The notes under the pieces are model-generated. The model searched no databases. It worked only from the letters and a program-made list of their open reading frames with translations, and had not been told where the DNA came from. From positions 23,888,501 through 23,952,500 of the forward strand of contig NC_071353.1 in assembly GCF_943734655.1 (NCBI RefSeq): a stretch of DNA of 64,000 nt, in the 5' to 3' direction. This document shows, one piece after another, positions 19,430-30,900 of the stretch; positions within the stretch are counted from its first letter, which is position 1; every line of letters starts with the position of its first letter. This DNA is from Sabethes cyaneus. Its lineage: Eukaryota > Arthropoda > Insecta > Diptera > Culicidae. Made by a program: the position numbers and the translations under genes.

Positions 19430-20985
19430 CCCTCATCCTAATCCGCAGTTTTGAGATCAGGCAGCCGGGAACCACCCATCATCGCACCTCCTAGCTTGGC
19501 TTGGCTAGCATTACCGGGTAACGCCACGTGGAGGCGCTAGGTAGGGGATTGGGATGGCTGGAACTATGTTAGACGCTTCCGCATTTGCCTTCCCCATTTC
19601 ATACCCATTCCAATGCAATTTTTCTTAACCACTTACTTAATTGGCCTATTGGGGGTTGGTCTCCAGTTCCGCGGGCACCCAGTGCTTGCCAGATCTCGCT
19701 CCACCTGGTCTTGCCACCTCGCTCGCTGTGCCTCTCTTCGTCTTGTTCCTACCGGATTCGATGCGAAAACCACTTTTGCAGGATAGTTGTCCGGCATTCT
19801 AGCAACATGTCCTACCCAACGTATCCGTCCACCTTTACCCACCTTCTGAATACTTTGTTCGCCGTAGAGACGCGCGTGCTCGTGGTTCATTCTTCGCCTC
19901 CATACACCGTTCTCTTGCACTCCCCCAAAGATGGTTCTTAGCACCCGCGGTGCCGTTCGAAAACTTCAAGTGCTCGTAGGTCCTCTTCTAGCAGTGTCCA
20001 CGTTTCGTGCCCGTAGAGGACAACCGGTCTAATTATTGTTTTGTACTGTGTGCACTTTGTACGGGAGCTCAGATTGTGCGACCGCAAGTGTATGTGGAGT
20101 CCGTAGTAGACGTAGTAGTAGTAGTAGTAGAGTGATAATACGCTTTTTAATCTCACGGCTGATATTGTTATCCTCTGTTGCCAGTGAGCCGATTACGTCG
20201 AGCTCATCCCCGTCGATTACCACGGTACTGCCCAAGTGGGCTCTGTCGCGTTCGGTCCCGCCCGCCAGCATATACTTCCTTTTAGAGAGACGTATTTATC
20301 TTCAATCCAGTCTTCTCTGCTTCGCGTGTTAGTCTGGTGTACTGATCTTCTACCGCCTCAAATGTTCTGCCGACAGCATCCACGTCGTCAGCAATGCAGA
20401 TAAATTGACTGGATTTATTGAAAATCGTGCCCCGCATTTCGATCGCCGCTCGTCTTATAACACTTTCAAGCGCTATGTTGAATAGCAGACAGGAAAGACC
20501 ATCTCCTTGTCGAAGTCCCCTGCGAGATTCGAATGGGTCCGACAATCCATCGAAGCCATGACAAGTCTAGTAAGCTTGCCCGGAAAGCCGTTTTCGTCCA
20601 AAATTTTTTCATAGCTCTTGTCAGTTTACGCTATCATATGCTGCTTTAAAATCGATGAACAGGTGATGCGTGGAGTCTAGGAATTCGCGGCATTTCCGGA
20701 TGATCTGCCCCTGAGTGAAGATTTGGTCCGTTGTAGACCGACCCTCCATCAAGCCGGCCTGGTAACTTCCTACAAATCTATTGGTTATTGGCGATAGTCG
20801 ATAGAAGATGACTTGGGACAGCACTTTATAGGCGGCATTCAGGATAGTGATCGCTCGGTAATTCTCACAATCCACCTTATCGCCTTTCTTGTAGATAGGG
20901 CAGATAACCCCGGCATTCCACTCCTCCGGTAGTAGTTCCGTATACCAAATCTTGACAATCAATTGATGCCTCAAAATGTTCTTCC
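19430..20985 (-). pseudogene. RTE LINE copy 2 (5'-truncated)
   Basis: On the - strand from about 20974 down: LLPEEWNAGVICPIYKKGDK, NYRAITILNAAYKVLSQVIF, FVGSYQAGLMEGRSTTDQIF, LFIDFKAAYDSVN, SDPFESRRGLRQGDGLSCLL, YTRLTREAEKTGLKINTS, TIIRPVVLYGHETWT and VLRTIFGGVQENGVWRRRMN, all in RTE order. Several frame breaks exist. A short (TAG)n run at 20106-20131 lies inside. The 3' end near 19620 carries taagtaagt-like repeats, which is usual for RTE elements. It is headless: the endonuclease is missing. Confidence 0.8.
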
Positions 20986-20989
20986 AGAT

Positions 20990-21200
20990 CCGTTCGACTG
21001 ACGATTGTCACTTTCTCCAAAATCAGTTAGAGGTCTTTGCCACTTGGTGCGATGTGAACCGCATGTTAGTGAACCCGAAGAAGTGTTCAATAATCATATT
21101 CTCCAGAAAAAAGACCCGATCATGTCTTATTATGAGCTCAATGGCACACCGACCAACTTGTTCGGCCCCATTGGTCTTCAGCCTGCGCGCCATTCAGGCG
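20990..21200 (+). pseudogene. Jockey/R1-like LINE RT fragment
   Basis: Translation across two + frames gives LQNQLEVFATWCDVNRMLVN, PKKCSIIIFSRKK and then a piece like IMSYYELNGTP. This is the RT region after the catalytic box in Jockey, I or R1-type LINEs (F..WC..N.M.LN..KC..I.FSR). About 200 bp with one frameshift, abutting the truncated RTE head-on. Confidence 0.6.
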
Positions 21201-21299
21201 TTCATCGTAGTGCTGCTTCCACATTTCGGTCGTCAGTCAAGTCAAGATACATACCTCCATTTGGTTATTTTCTGCGTGTATCATGAAATCATCACGAAA

Positions 21300-22028
21300 T
21301 TTATATGAAACAAAATCTTACAGGACATATCGGACCTTTGAATGAAACATAACATTTCTTTCAGCTAATATAGCATGAGAATGACAATTGGGTGTATATT
21401 TCAATAAATACGACATTGAAGCGATAATATCAAGCGGGTTTGAAATAAATTACGATGCGGCACATGTCACTAAACTGTTCTATTATGTATAATACTGTCA
21501 ATATAAATAAGACTATTTATTGTGTTTGCTTTTTTTTACTTTCTTTGAAAACAACTAACAACTAATTCAACGAGACAAACAATCGTTCAGAGTAGAATTT
21601 TATCTACAATACAATTCAAAACGTTCGGTATTATATTTGTTGCTTTCAACTGTTGCTCCACTATGAAAGCTTTGATCTTCTGCTGTGTTGCTATTTTTTC
21701 CTAACCGCTAATGCTTTTCAGGTACACCGGTAGCCATTAAACGTAGCGCGATTACTTAGTTTCCTTCACTATCAATAAAAAAAACTGGTTGACCACTAAA
21801 GGTTCTACTCGTGTATGTTTATGAATGTATTTATTTTTGAGTACGTAAACGTTGCCTATATTCTAGAATAGCCACTTATTTTAAATAGTTTAATAATTGG
21901 TTAGTACATCGATTCAAACATCGTTTTGATTTGGAAATTAGACCTACACTGTTGGGGAATGAAATCTCAATACTATATTGTGCGAAATTTGTGCCGCCCT
22001 TCGCTGTTGGCTGCTGGTGAGGCCCCTT
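21300..22028. other. Probable 3' UTR and spacer after the zinc-finger locus
   Basis: AT-rich sequence left of the - strand zinc-finger stop codon (22029). No coding potential seen. It likely holds the 3' UTR. Confidence 0.35.
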
Positions 22029-22953
22029 TTACCGGACCATATGAATTCGCTTTGCATGCATCACCAAATACCTCTTCTGTTTGGTACTAAATCCACAGAG
22101 CGGACACTGATAGGGAAGTGTTTCGACATGGGTAAGTTTGTGCTTTTGCAAACTCTCCGGGTTATTGAATTTCTTGTCGCACTGATTGCAAGGAAAATTT
22201 CGCTCATTCATGTGAACTAACTGATGACTAGTAAGATGGTTTCTGTAGCGAAATTTTTTGTCGCAAAATGTGCAGGAAAATTTGACTTCGCTCTCATCGT
22301 GGATACGCTGATGGTTGTACAGCGCGACGTTCGTTTTAAACCGCTTCGAACAGGTGGAACACGTAAAATTTCGATCCCTCGAGTGTACTCCTGCGACGTG
22401 GTTGTTGAGTAGCCTTTGGTTTCCGAATTTTTTGTTGCAGTACGTGCAGGTGAAATTTTTTATGTTCAAATGAACCTGGTTGATGTGATAAGAGTAAGCG
22501 CTACGATTGGCTAGGGTCTTTTCGCAAATGTAGCAGTACAGTTTACGGACGTCGGGTTTCGCTTCCGGTGGTGGGGGAGATTTTTCGTCATTTTCTTTGT
22601 TACCGATTTCTGTTCCCTCGCCAGACTTACCTTCCGCCGTTTGCTGACTACCTTCGCCTTCCTCTACGTCTACGCCGGATGTTTGCTGTTCCTGGTCGTC
22701 CTCATCTTCCGGTTGAGAATCAGATGCCCCAGGCTGGCTAAACAGGCTCAGCGCGTGCATGGTCATGTGCTGAATTAGGACATTCCTATCCAAATAGTTA
22801 TCACACTGTTCACAGTGGAATATCTGCTCGGAGTGTTGATCCTTTAAATGATCTACCAGATTGGTTTTGTTGGCAAACGTGTTAGTTTTGATCGTACCAT
22901 TCGTTTTGCAGAAGCTGCAGGTAAACGCTTTAGAGCTGCGAGTTAACCGTTTG
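22029..22953 (-). CDS. C2H2 zinc-finger terminal exon B of the ZAD locus
   Basis: This exon encodes eight C2H2 fingers. The first two (CSFC...H, CEQCDNYLDRNVLIQHMTMH) are followed by an acidic spacer rich in E, Q and D. Six tandem fingers follow, from CYICEKTLANRSAYSYH to CPLCGFSTKQKRYLVMHAKR; stop at 22029-22031. There is no in-frame ATG before the first finger and an in-frame TGA lies near 22982, so an upstream exon must be spliced on. The acceptor cttccag|c at 22953 fits the phase of the ZAD exon ending at 24150, which would give a 464-residue protein. It may be an alternative ending to exon A, or a separate gene with an unseen first exon. Confidence 0.7.
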
Positions 22954-23143
22954 CTGGAAGTGGACGTAATTAAAAAGATTCAACAACTATGGACACAGAG
23001 TAGCAAATGATATTTGTTTAATTGTTCATTGGTTCCAGTTAAGGTCATGCCAGATTTCAAAACTTCATTTTTGGGTTTTTCGAATATGGTTGAAATGCTA
23101 GATTAGACATTATACAGAATTAAATTATTAAAACCTTAATTTA

Positions 23144-24619
23144 TTAGGGATTTTCTGTTTTGCTTACACATTTGTTATCTCTTGAATGCTGTTTTTTCAT
23201 ATGGTTTAAGAGATAGCGGTTCTGTTTAAACCGAGCCGTACAAACGGTACATTGAAACCGTTTTTCTGTGTTATGCGTCTTCCAATGGCGGTTTAGGTTG
23301 TGCTTGGAACGAAAGCTTCGTCCGCATTCGGTGCACTCGTGAGTCCATTCTAGCGAGTGGGTGGTCTCGTGAAGTTCAAGTTTAGAACGAGTGTAAAAGC
23401 TACTCGAGCAAACAGAACACACAAACTGACGTTCCTCACCATGCGTTCGTTTATGTATGGAAAGTGCCGACTTTTGTCTAAAAGACTTTTCGCATCGGTC
23501 ACAAGCATACACCCTTTTATTAGTATGCAAATACCGGTGTTCGGTAAGGTTTCTTTTATTAGTGAAGCTATTTCCACATATGTCACAGCAATAGGTTCTT
23601 AGCTTTTCGTGCACCTCGTGAACGTGTCTGCTAAGACCCTGAGAAATCCGAAAAGACTTTGTACAGTGTGGACAAGCAAACGGCCTTTCTCCATTGTGAA
23701 TTCGAAGATGCGCCTGGTATGTGTAAGGTGAATTCATTTGTTTGCCACATTCTACACATTTGTAGTAGACTAGTCCATCAATAGTAATCTTGGCCTTGTC
23801 AACAACATCTTTAACAAGAGGTATTGTAGGTGCCCGACACAAGCTAGAGGCTTGTAGATTAAACACTTCAGCTTTCTCAGTAAATTGTGGCATCAATATT
23901 TCATATTCTCCATAAAAATCTACTGGAGGTTCAAAAAAATCTTTCGCATCATGTGATTCCTCAATATCTAAGCTCAGCTCGCAGATGGAGTACCGTGATT
24001 CCCTGTAACAACATACATGCCATTAGCTAATCGTAAAGTGCACTTAATGTAAGAATCTAAGGCACTCCATCACGAATTTGAGCTTTGCAATAGCGTAATC
24101 CCGTATCGATTCTAATAGAAGTACAAAAACAGACATTAATTTAACTTACCCTTTCTTTTCTGTGAGTTCAGCCAGATCCTCATTTTGACTCTCATTCCGT
24201 TGCGACTTTTTTGGAGTTTTCACGGCCGGCATACTTGGTTCGTCATCCACCAATTCTTCTTCTTCCTCCTCGGTAACCACCTTCGTATTATCGTCCAAGT
24301 CCTTCAGCTCTTCGGCTGTACTCATCATCGTTCGGAACTTTTCGTCCGTCCGGTGGCACTTTTCAAACAGGTCATGAAATCGGTCTAGCGTTTCCCGACA
24401 TCCATCGCATACTTTTGTTGGTAAACAGTCCTCTGCGAGTATTTCAATATGCAGATATTTACCGATTCGTTCCCGGAGCCGATCAGCAGCTCGCTTTCCG
24501 AAAACCGAGGTCAAATTTTCTCCGAGCGCGCCACATATACGACACAGGGCTTGAAAATCAATTTCTACCATCTTGAGACTTTCGTCAGGCTGCTCGGAAG
24601 CCAGGCGACAAATGTCCAT
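23144..24619 (-). CDS. ZAD C2H2 zinc-finger transcription factor (isoform A)
   Basis: A predicted nuclear DNA-binding protein of 442 residues from two exons: 24150-24619 and 23144-24002, joined at aaagg|gtaagt and tgttacag|g in phase. Exon 1 starts at ATG 24617-24619 and carries the zinc-finger-associated domain: CRICGALGENLTSVFG at about residues 26-41 and LPTKVCDGCRETLDRFHDLF further on, four cysteines that bind zinc and mediate dimerisation. An acidic linker (EEEEEELVDDE) follows. Exon 2 has seven C2H2 fingers from CVECGKQMNSPYTYQAHLRI to CTVCTARFKQNRYLLNHMKK, ending with a short tail. ZAD zinc-finger genes are expanded in insects; the specific orthologue is not identified. Start chosen as the first ATG before the ZAD. 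Confidence 0.88.
24003..24149 (-). other. Intron of the ZAD gene
   Basis: A 147 bp intron with a consensus donor (GTAAGT at 24149-24144) and acceptor (TTACAG ending at 24003). Stops in the reading frame inside confirm it must be removed. Confidence 0.8.
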
Positions 24620-25203
24620 TGTTTACGTACTTAGGCAGTTTTTAAACCACAGTAAACAAATCGAACACGTTTTTCAAAAGTTCATGCCGCTTTTGCACAA
24701 TTTGCATTTAGGTATAAACACTTTGAAAACTTTCTTTTTGAAAAAATATCAAGCAGTCACGAAAGCACTTTTGTTTAGGTTTCCATATTTTTTCACTTTC
24801 CTGTCAACTCGCTGTCGCTGTCTATTTTCCCGATGGCAGGTGTGCGACGCCAAAGAAGAAAATTCAAGCAGTGCAACCAGCCAGTGCTTACCATTGCAGT
24901 GACTACCAGCATGGCCCCGCTAATCCGACGACTCGCAACGATCGAGATCCCGTTAATGTTCAAACCGAGGTTCAAACCAAGGTTGCAACAAAAGCAACAA
25001 CTAGCAACATGTCGCATTCTACACATTTTGCATTCTATCATGGCGCCAAAAAATTGCCCAGTCTAAACGCATTTTGAATGAAGATTCAATTGGGTCCTAA
25101 AATTTGTGATAAAAAGATGATTTTTTTAGAAGGAACGATAAAGCTTCCCATTATGACTACCAGAGTATAGTTTTTTCTTTTTTAAAAAGATGCAGAGCAC
25201 TAA

Positions 25204-25692
25204 GGCTGTGAACCATTTCGCGAAATTTTTAACTTTTTGGTTAAAATTTGACAGTTCGATGGTTATTTCTCCTTGAGTGGTTAAAATCAGTTCAGAATGT
25301 GAACCATTTCATATTTGACGGATTGATAGTTTTTTTTTGCTCAATGAGAGCATATAAGGTGAGGATGAAAATATTGTTTTTTCTGTCCGAGTTAAAATCG
25401 GAGGAATTTTTGATGTTCATTTGCTTTTTTTGATAGATAAAATTCATCTCATTTCAATCCGGGTTGTTTGAACAAATTTGTAATGCGATAAGCATCCATA
25501 CCAATGTAAAACAAATCTATCGAAAAATCAGCGAAACTTGTCGAAGCTCTCTTCCTCACCTGTGCATATCTCATTGGCTCTCAGAACTTGGTTAAAACTA
25601 ACCATGCTCCCGAGCAGGGTTATTTTCGGAAAACCATCGAACTGTCAAATTTTAACCAAAAAGTTAAAAATTTCGCGAAATGGTTCACAGCC
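25204..25692. mobile_element. PIF/Harbinger-like MITE inserted in repeat A
   Basis: The element has 61 bp inverted ends beginning GGCTGTGAACCATTTCGCG, perfect or nearly so, flanked by TAA on each side (25201-25203 and 25693-25695). The other copy of repeat A shows the site without it (gagcactaaaaaatt near 74-88). The TAA duplication fits PIF/Harbinger (TWA). The 489 bp interior has no transposase. Confidence 0.9.
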
Positions 25693-25819
25693 TAAAAAAT
25701 TAAAAAACAAAAATATTGTAATTTATTCTCCCTTGACATTAGAGATCTTTCTTGACATAACGAAAATAACACGTTTCTGGCAACAATGATAACTTTTTCT
25801 CACTGGCAACTCTGGTTTG

Positions 25820-26290
25820 ACATTAGAGCAGCTGATCGTTTTGACAGTTACAGCTTCGCAGTTGTCTCTTGTGCTTGTCTGCGTTTTGCTGGTCGTGAGG
25901 AAGTGGAACATCAAATTTGCACTAGTTATCGGATAAAAGTTTTGATTCGGGCAATGTATTCCAATCCATCGATTTACGGTGCTAGACTTTGTCCAAATCT
26001 AGTTTGCGGTAAGAATGACTAAACGATGCCAAACTGATGGCCAACAGTATATTCTCGGTACAATCGACCCCGCAGAACAGCATGAAAAAAACGCCAACCG
26101 AAACTGGCACCGTATTATCAATCAGATTGGTATGTTCTGCTACTCCGATGTGAATCAGCAGTAGGGCGAACGGCAGACTAAAAATTTCTGTGCGTTTCTA
26201 ACCAAACACGGTCGCATCTCGATGGCGGGTGTTGCATCCGAAAACTGAAGCCATCCACGCTGTGACCAAGTGCAGTCACTACGCTTATTG
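25820..26290 (+). pseudogene. Captured aspartate aminotransferase C-terminal fragment (copy 2)
   Basis: Same content as copy 1. An open stretch from 25786 reads IKVLIRAMYSNPSIYGARL. In another frame, 26027-26167 reads NWHRIINQIGMFCYSDVNQQ before a TAG. Then FLTKHGRISMAGVASEN appears at about 26195-26248, and after a frame change IHAVTK at about 26257-26273. These are the hallmarks of the small domain of aspartate aminotransferase (pyridoxal-phosphate enzyme), in native order. The host-gene substrate-binding arginine region (GRISMAGV neighbourhood) is present, but the frame is broken, so no enzyme is made. Confidence 0.75.
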
Positions 26291-27252
26291 CTGATTTTGA
26301 CAAAGGCCTTAATTAAACTGAGATGACCGGAACCGGAAAATGAGCTGTAAACTCAGAAAATGTTTTAGGTCGCGATTGTCAAGCCATTTCCTGACTGCAA
26401 CTTTTGACTTTTTGACACTATCATATGAGCGTGAAGGTAAACAAAAAGTTTTCCGTGACATTTCAAGACATACTATGGTTTCTTTTTATAATTCGTGTTG
26501 TCTAGACACCGCTTGACACAACCATGCACAACTATAGTTTGTCTATATAAGGTTGCCCAAATGTTTATTTTTTGTTCAAAATTTCACAAAATTAAAAAAA
26601 AGGTTTTTAACGGCAATAGCCTAAAAATATAAAATTGAATATCAAAATATGTGTTCCTAACCCTAACCTCATCGATTCAAGCTAAAAACGACATAGGGCT
26701 TTAGGACCCAATTTTGCTAGGAGTTCCATTTTTTCATCACTCTTCTCAGTATATGTCAAGTAGGGTAACCAACCTATTTTGGACCCCATCAGCAGCTGTA
26801 CATAATTTGTGCTAATGTGATAATTTCAAAGCTGACCAAAAAAATTTAAAAGTATTTTATTGGTTAAGCCTACTATCCAGCTGAAAAGAAAACAGCTCAA
26901 GAAAAAATTCTGCTATTTACCGAAGAAATTTTGACAACTGCAAGGCAAGCAATTATCTGTAATTTTTTCTTGTGGTAATAATTGCGCCGGATATTATTCC
27001 GTACGGAAAAGCGACGTTTCAATTCACTTGCATGTAAAACTGCGCCATCTGAAAGTGAAACAATATTTCTTGTGAGGTGCATACTGGTAAAGAAATCGCA
27101 AACGGAAAATCTTTTCTTTAGCATTTCTTGGCCTATCTTTTTGCCCATTTCTTTCGATACTAGGCTTTAAATTGAGCATTAAGGTGCGCTTAGACTGGGC
27201 AATTTCTTGATAACATGTAGAATGCAACATGTGGAATACGATGTGTTACTAT

Positions 27253-27417
27253 ACTACAGAGACTATAGATTACAGAGGCGCCGAGACACTCAAAATCCGC
27301 TAAATTTTGAAACAAAACGGAGTGTATCATCATAAATAAAGGTAACTCTCCGCTTTCGTTCAAAATTTAACGGTTTTTGAGTGTCTCGGCACCTCTGTAA
27401 TCTATAGTCTTTGTAGT
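27253..27417. repeat. Palindromic MITE, 165 bp
   Basis: The arms read ACTACAGAGACTATAGATTA at the left and the inverse at the right (TAATCTATAGTCTTTGTAGT), continuing inward through GAGACACTCAAAA / TTTTGAGTGTCTC. A compact foldback without coding capacity. Confidence 0.6.
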
Positions 27418-27992
27418 TGCTACAGTTATTGCCACCTGTTCTGTCGCCACCTGAATACGTTGCCACAATAACATGGAAATATTGGGCAATAGTTTGAACA
27501 AGTTACATACTACATGTTGTCAATCTATCAATCTTGGATGTAAACAACAAAACATTTTAAGTCCCTATCCCCTACTTAACTTCACAGACATTATAGGGCA
27601 CGGGAGGGTATTTTCAGCCCATTAAGCGATACCCAAGGAACATTTTTGTTGTATAGTAGTTTATCAAACGCTTATTCCATTGATTTCAGCTATACAATAG
27701 TTGAATAAGATACTCTTAAACAAAAATGTTTGTTGGGTAGCATCTATTTTTTCAGTATAATCAATATATATACACACTCAAAATAATATTCACGTCGAAG
27801 TTACGTGAAAAATCACGTAATTTGATTTTTATGAAGCAATTGCATTTTCTATGTGACTACGGCAAATCGGACTTGAATATCCCCTCAATTTCATGCGTTC
27901 GTCACATAAAATGTATGTGATGCTGAGAAACGTCAAGTAAAAGCAAAAAAAAAGTTACGTGAATTTCCGGTGTGAAAATTTGAAATAGCAAA

Positions 27993-30900
27993 ATGGCGGA
28001 GAGTGACTGCAATTCTCAGGTAGGAACATATATGAAATATTTTATGAAGGAATAAAGTAATTTTTTTGCTCTTTTCAGGAAGTTAGCTGTGCCAGTACTG
28101 ACGAGAGTCAGCACACGTTCGAACTCGTTGAATATCTGGAGTGTAGCGATCAGACAGAAGGTAAATTAATTTTTATGAACATTATTGCAAAATAGTATTT
28201 AAAATTGCTTTTAGAAAGAAGTTGTGCAACTACCCCCGAAAGTTTTACGCCAAACCTCTTAATCAAAATTCTCGAGAAAACAGAATCCGGGAAACAAATT
28301 ATCCAGAGAGCAAACGCGGCAGAATTATCGGAGACATCCCAGCTGAAGTTGTCGGAAATTATAGCAAAGTACCACATTTCACTGAAGAAAAAGACGACGG
28401 CTTGTGATTTAGATAATTACAGCTCAACCATCGTGGCCCTCTTCAAGTCGGAAAGAAAGGTATAAAATAAATATATTTTATTGAATATTTTTCTTTTAAT
28501 ATTATCTTTAGGAAAATTATTACATACCGCGCGGGGGAGACCGTAGAAACCACGGAGGTAAAATAGCGAATAAGATCGGTAATATCAGGCAGACCCTAAA
28601 AAGAAAGGAGTTAAAAGAAGCAGAACATATTAAGAGGTTAAAGCCAGATGCAGACAGTGCCACTGATGACACGCTTGTCGACACAGAAGTTGTGGATTGG
28701 CTGCGTCTAAATCACGAACCCTGGTCAACCGTGTTGGACAAATGGGCCAAAAGCTTTTCTTTCCGACAACGCTCCCTACGCAACCTGAAGTGTGTTCGAC
28801 ATTTGGTGAAGGATTTTCCCCATTACCAAAATCCATTCGGCTACCAGCTGGTAAGTATGTGAAGACATGAGTGCCTTAATCGTATTTAATGTAAAAATAA
28901 CATTTAAAGCCTCTATTTTTTTACTTGGTTTCAGATTGATCTAGATTTTACACAACTGTTCTGTGATGCACCCAAGGGGCTGGAAAAATTTATCGCAATT
29001 GGAGGAAAATTGAAAACTTATTTCAAACAAAGGTCGCATGACCCATCTGCAGTCGATTTGCTGCCGCTACTTGAGAATAGCAACGAAGGTATATTTAGTT
29101 TTAACAAAATATATACTGTGAAGTGGCCTAATTCCGCACGGGTAATTTCGTGCACTCAGCATTAATTCAATAATCTCCCAACAAATTATTCGCATTTTGG
29201 AAAATAGCATTTGAAAATATGCATGTTCCCCCAGGAAACCGTCCATTTAGTGCCATGTGTGCTGCATTAGGCACCGCACGGAATTAGGGCACCTCACGGT
29301 ATACGCCTTGATTTTACAATTAATCAAATTCCTGTCCAGAATTCAGGTCTAATTCTTTGAATATGTTTTATCGAACCACGATGAAACCAAGCGACTGATT
29401 TAGTGAACCATACGAACAATTAGAATCATTCGTCCAAAAAAATTTCACTTTTCCGAAAAATAGAACACCTTTAAAACGGTTGCACTACTCAATTAGAAGA
29501 TAGAATCAACAAAAGAGCGGGCATCGCAACCATGAACCAGCCGGGCGAGAGTTAAGATTCCTATGCTGGTCCAGCAAAAAATAACTCGTCCGTTTTGATT
29601 ACATGCACCCTTTGGTTAATTCTATCTACAATTTAATAAAATCAAGGACACAAAGAGCAAATGATGACTATCTGTCACAGATTGATGCTGCATATGTTGT
29701 TCCTTTGAAGCAAACTACATATTTTTTCTCAGTGACTTGAGTATAACGTTTCCAGCAGCAAAATCCATCTAACTGCTGATAAACATGTACGCATAAAGAT
29801 TCAATTACGTTGGTGTTTAAGACTTCATTACTTCTGTTGTATTGTTGTACTCACTAAGTGAAAATCCTGTGATTTGCGAGCGGATAAAAAATTGTTCTGA
29901 TGGAAGGGTCCTTGATGATTGAGAGTTTGCCTTATATTAGAAGAAATGTATAAGATTACCTGGTTCTGTATTTCTGCACTGTAGTACCTCTTGCCAGAAA
30001 TATTGACCGCTAATGCTATATTGTAATGAAGTAACCATGACTGCAATATGTTCCGAAATGATTCGATTCGGTGACAGATTCGATTAGGCAATACTCAGCT
30101 ACTCTAACACCTTTATTATAGGCGATACTGCTTCATTACTGTGCGTAGATTTTTGCCAAAAACATTTATGCACTTTTAACTTACATCAATGTGTTTAATG
30201 TGATTTAATTCCAGCAACAGTTCGAAATTACTGTTTGTTTCATTCTTTGATCCATTTATTAAACTCAAAAGGATGACCGATGAACGTGTAATTAAAAACA
30301 TTAAGTCAAATGACGTCCTGACTGGGCTGCCAATTTTTCTACTTGATTTCACGAAAAAAATTTCAATGAGGCTTAGGAAATAATTAACATTGAACTAAAC
30401 AATAGAAAAGTAAATCTATACCTATAAAGAAGGATTTCTGTCTGTCTGTCTGTCTGTCTGTCTGTCCTGTGTTCCTTATAGAATCAAAAACTACTGAACC
30501 AATCGGCGTGAAAATTTGCATGCAGAGGTTTTTGGGGCCAGGAAAGGTTTTAGTGATGGTTAGAGACCCCTCCCCCCACTAAGAGGGGGGGCTCCCATAC
30601 AAATGAAATACAAATTTCTGCATAACTCGAGAACTAATCAAGCAAATAGAACCAAATTTGGCATGTGGGTGTTTTCGGTGACAATTTATTCTAGGGTAAT
30701 TTGAGACCCCTCCCCTCTTTATAAGGGGAATTATAACTCCTCTCCCCTTTAAGAGGGGGGGTTTCCATACAAATTTCCTCATAACTCGAGAACTAATCAA
30801 GCAAATGGAACCAAATTTGGCATGTGAAAGTTTTCGAGGGCAAGAAAATTTTCTATGTTGAATTAGGACCCCTCCTCACTTTAAGAGGGGGGGCTCCTGT

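Larger units (their letters stand above)
25088..26713. mobile_element. Repeat family A, copy 2, complete, with inserted MITE
   Basis: Starts AATTGGGTCCTAAA and ends TTTAGGACCCAATT, giving 14 bp inverted ends. Without the 489 bp MITE and its 3 bp duplication it is about 1.13 kb, and nearly identical to 1-1099 apart from a few substitutions and small indels. It carries the aminotransferase fragment and no transposase. It lies just upstream (5') of the ZAD zinc-finger gene. Confidence 0.75.
25005..27245. repeat. Older inverted repeat bracketing repeat A copy 2
   Basis: The sequence at 25044-25070 (aattgcccagtctaaacg) returns inverted at 27180-27205 (gcgcttagactgggcaattt). The neighbouring segment gcattctac near 25012-25035 also recurs inverted near 27215-27235. 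This suggests an older DNA element whose interior received repeat A copy 2. The outer ends are not resolved. Confidence 0.4.
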
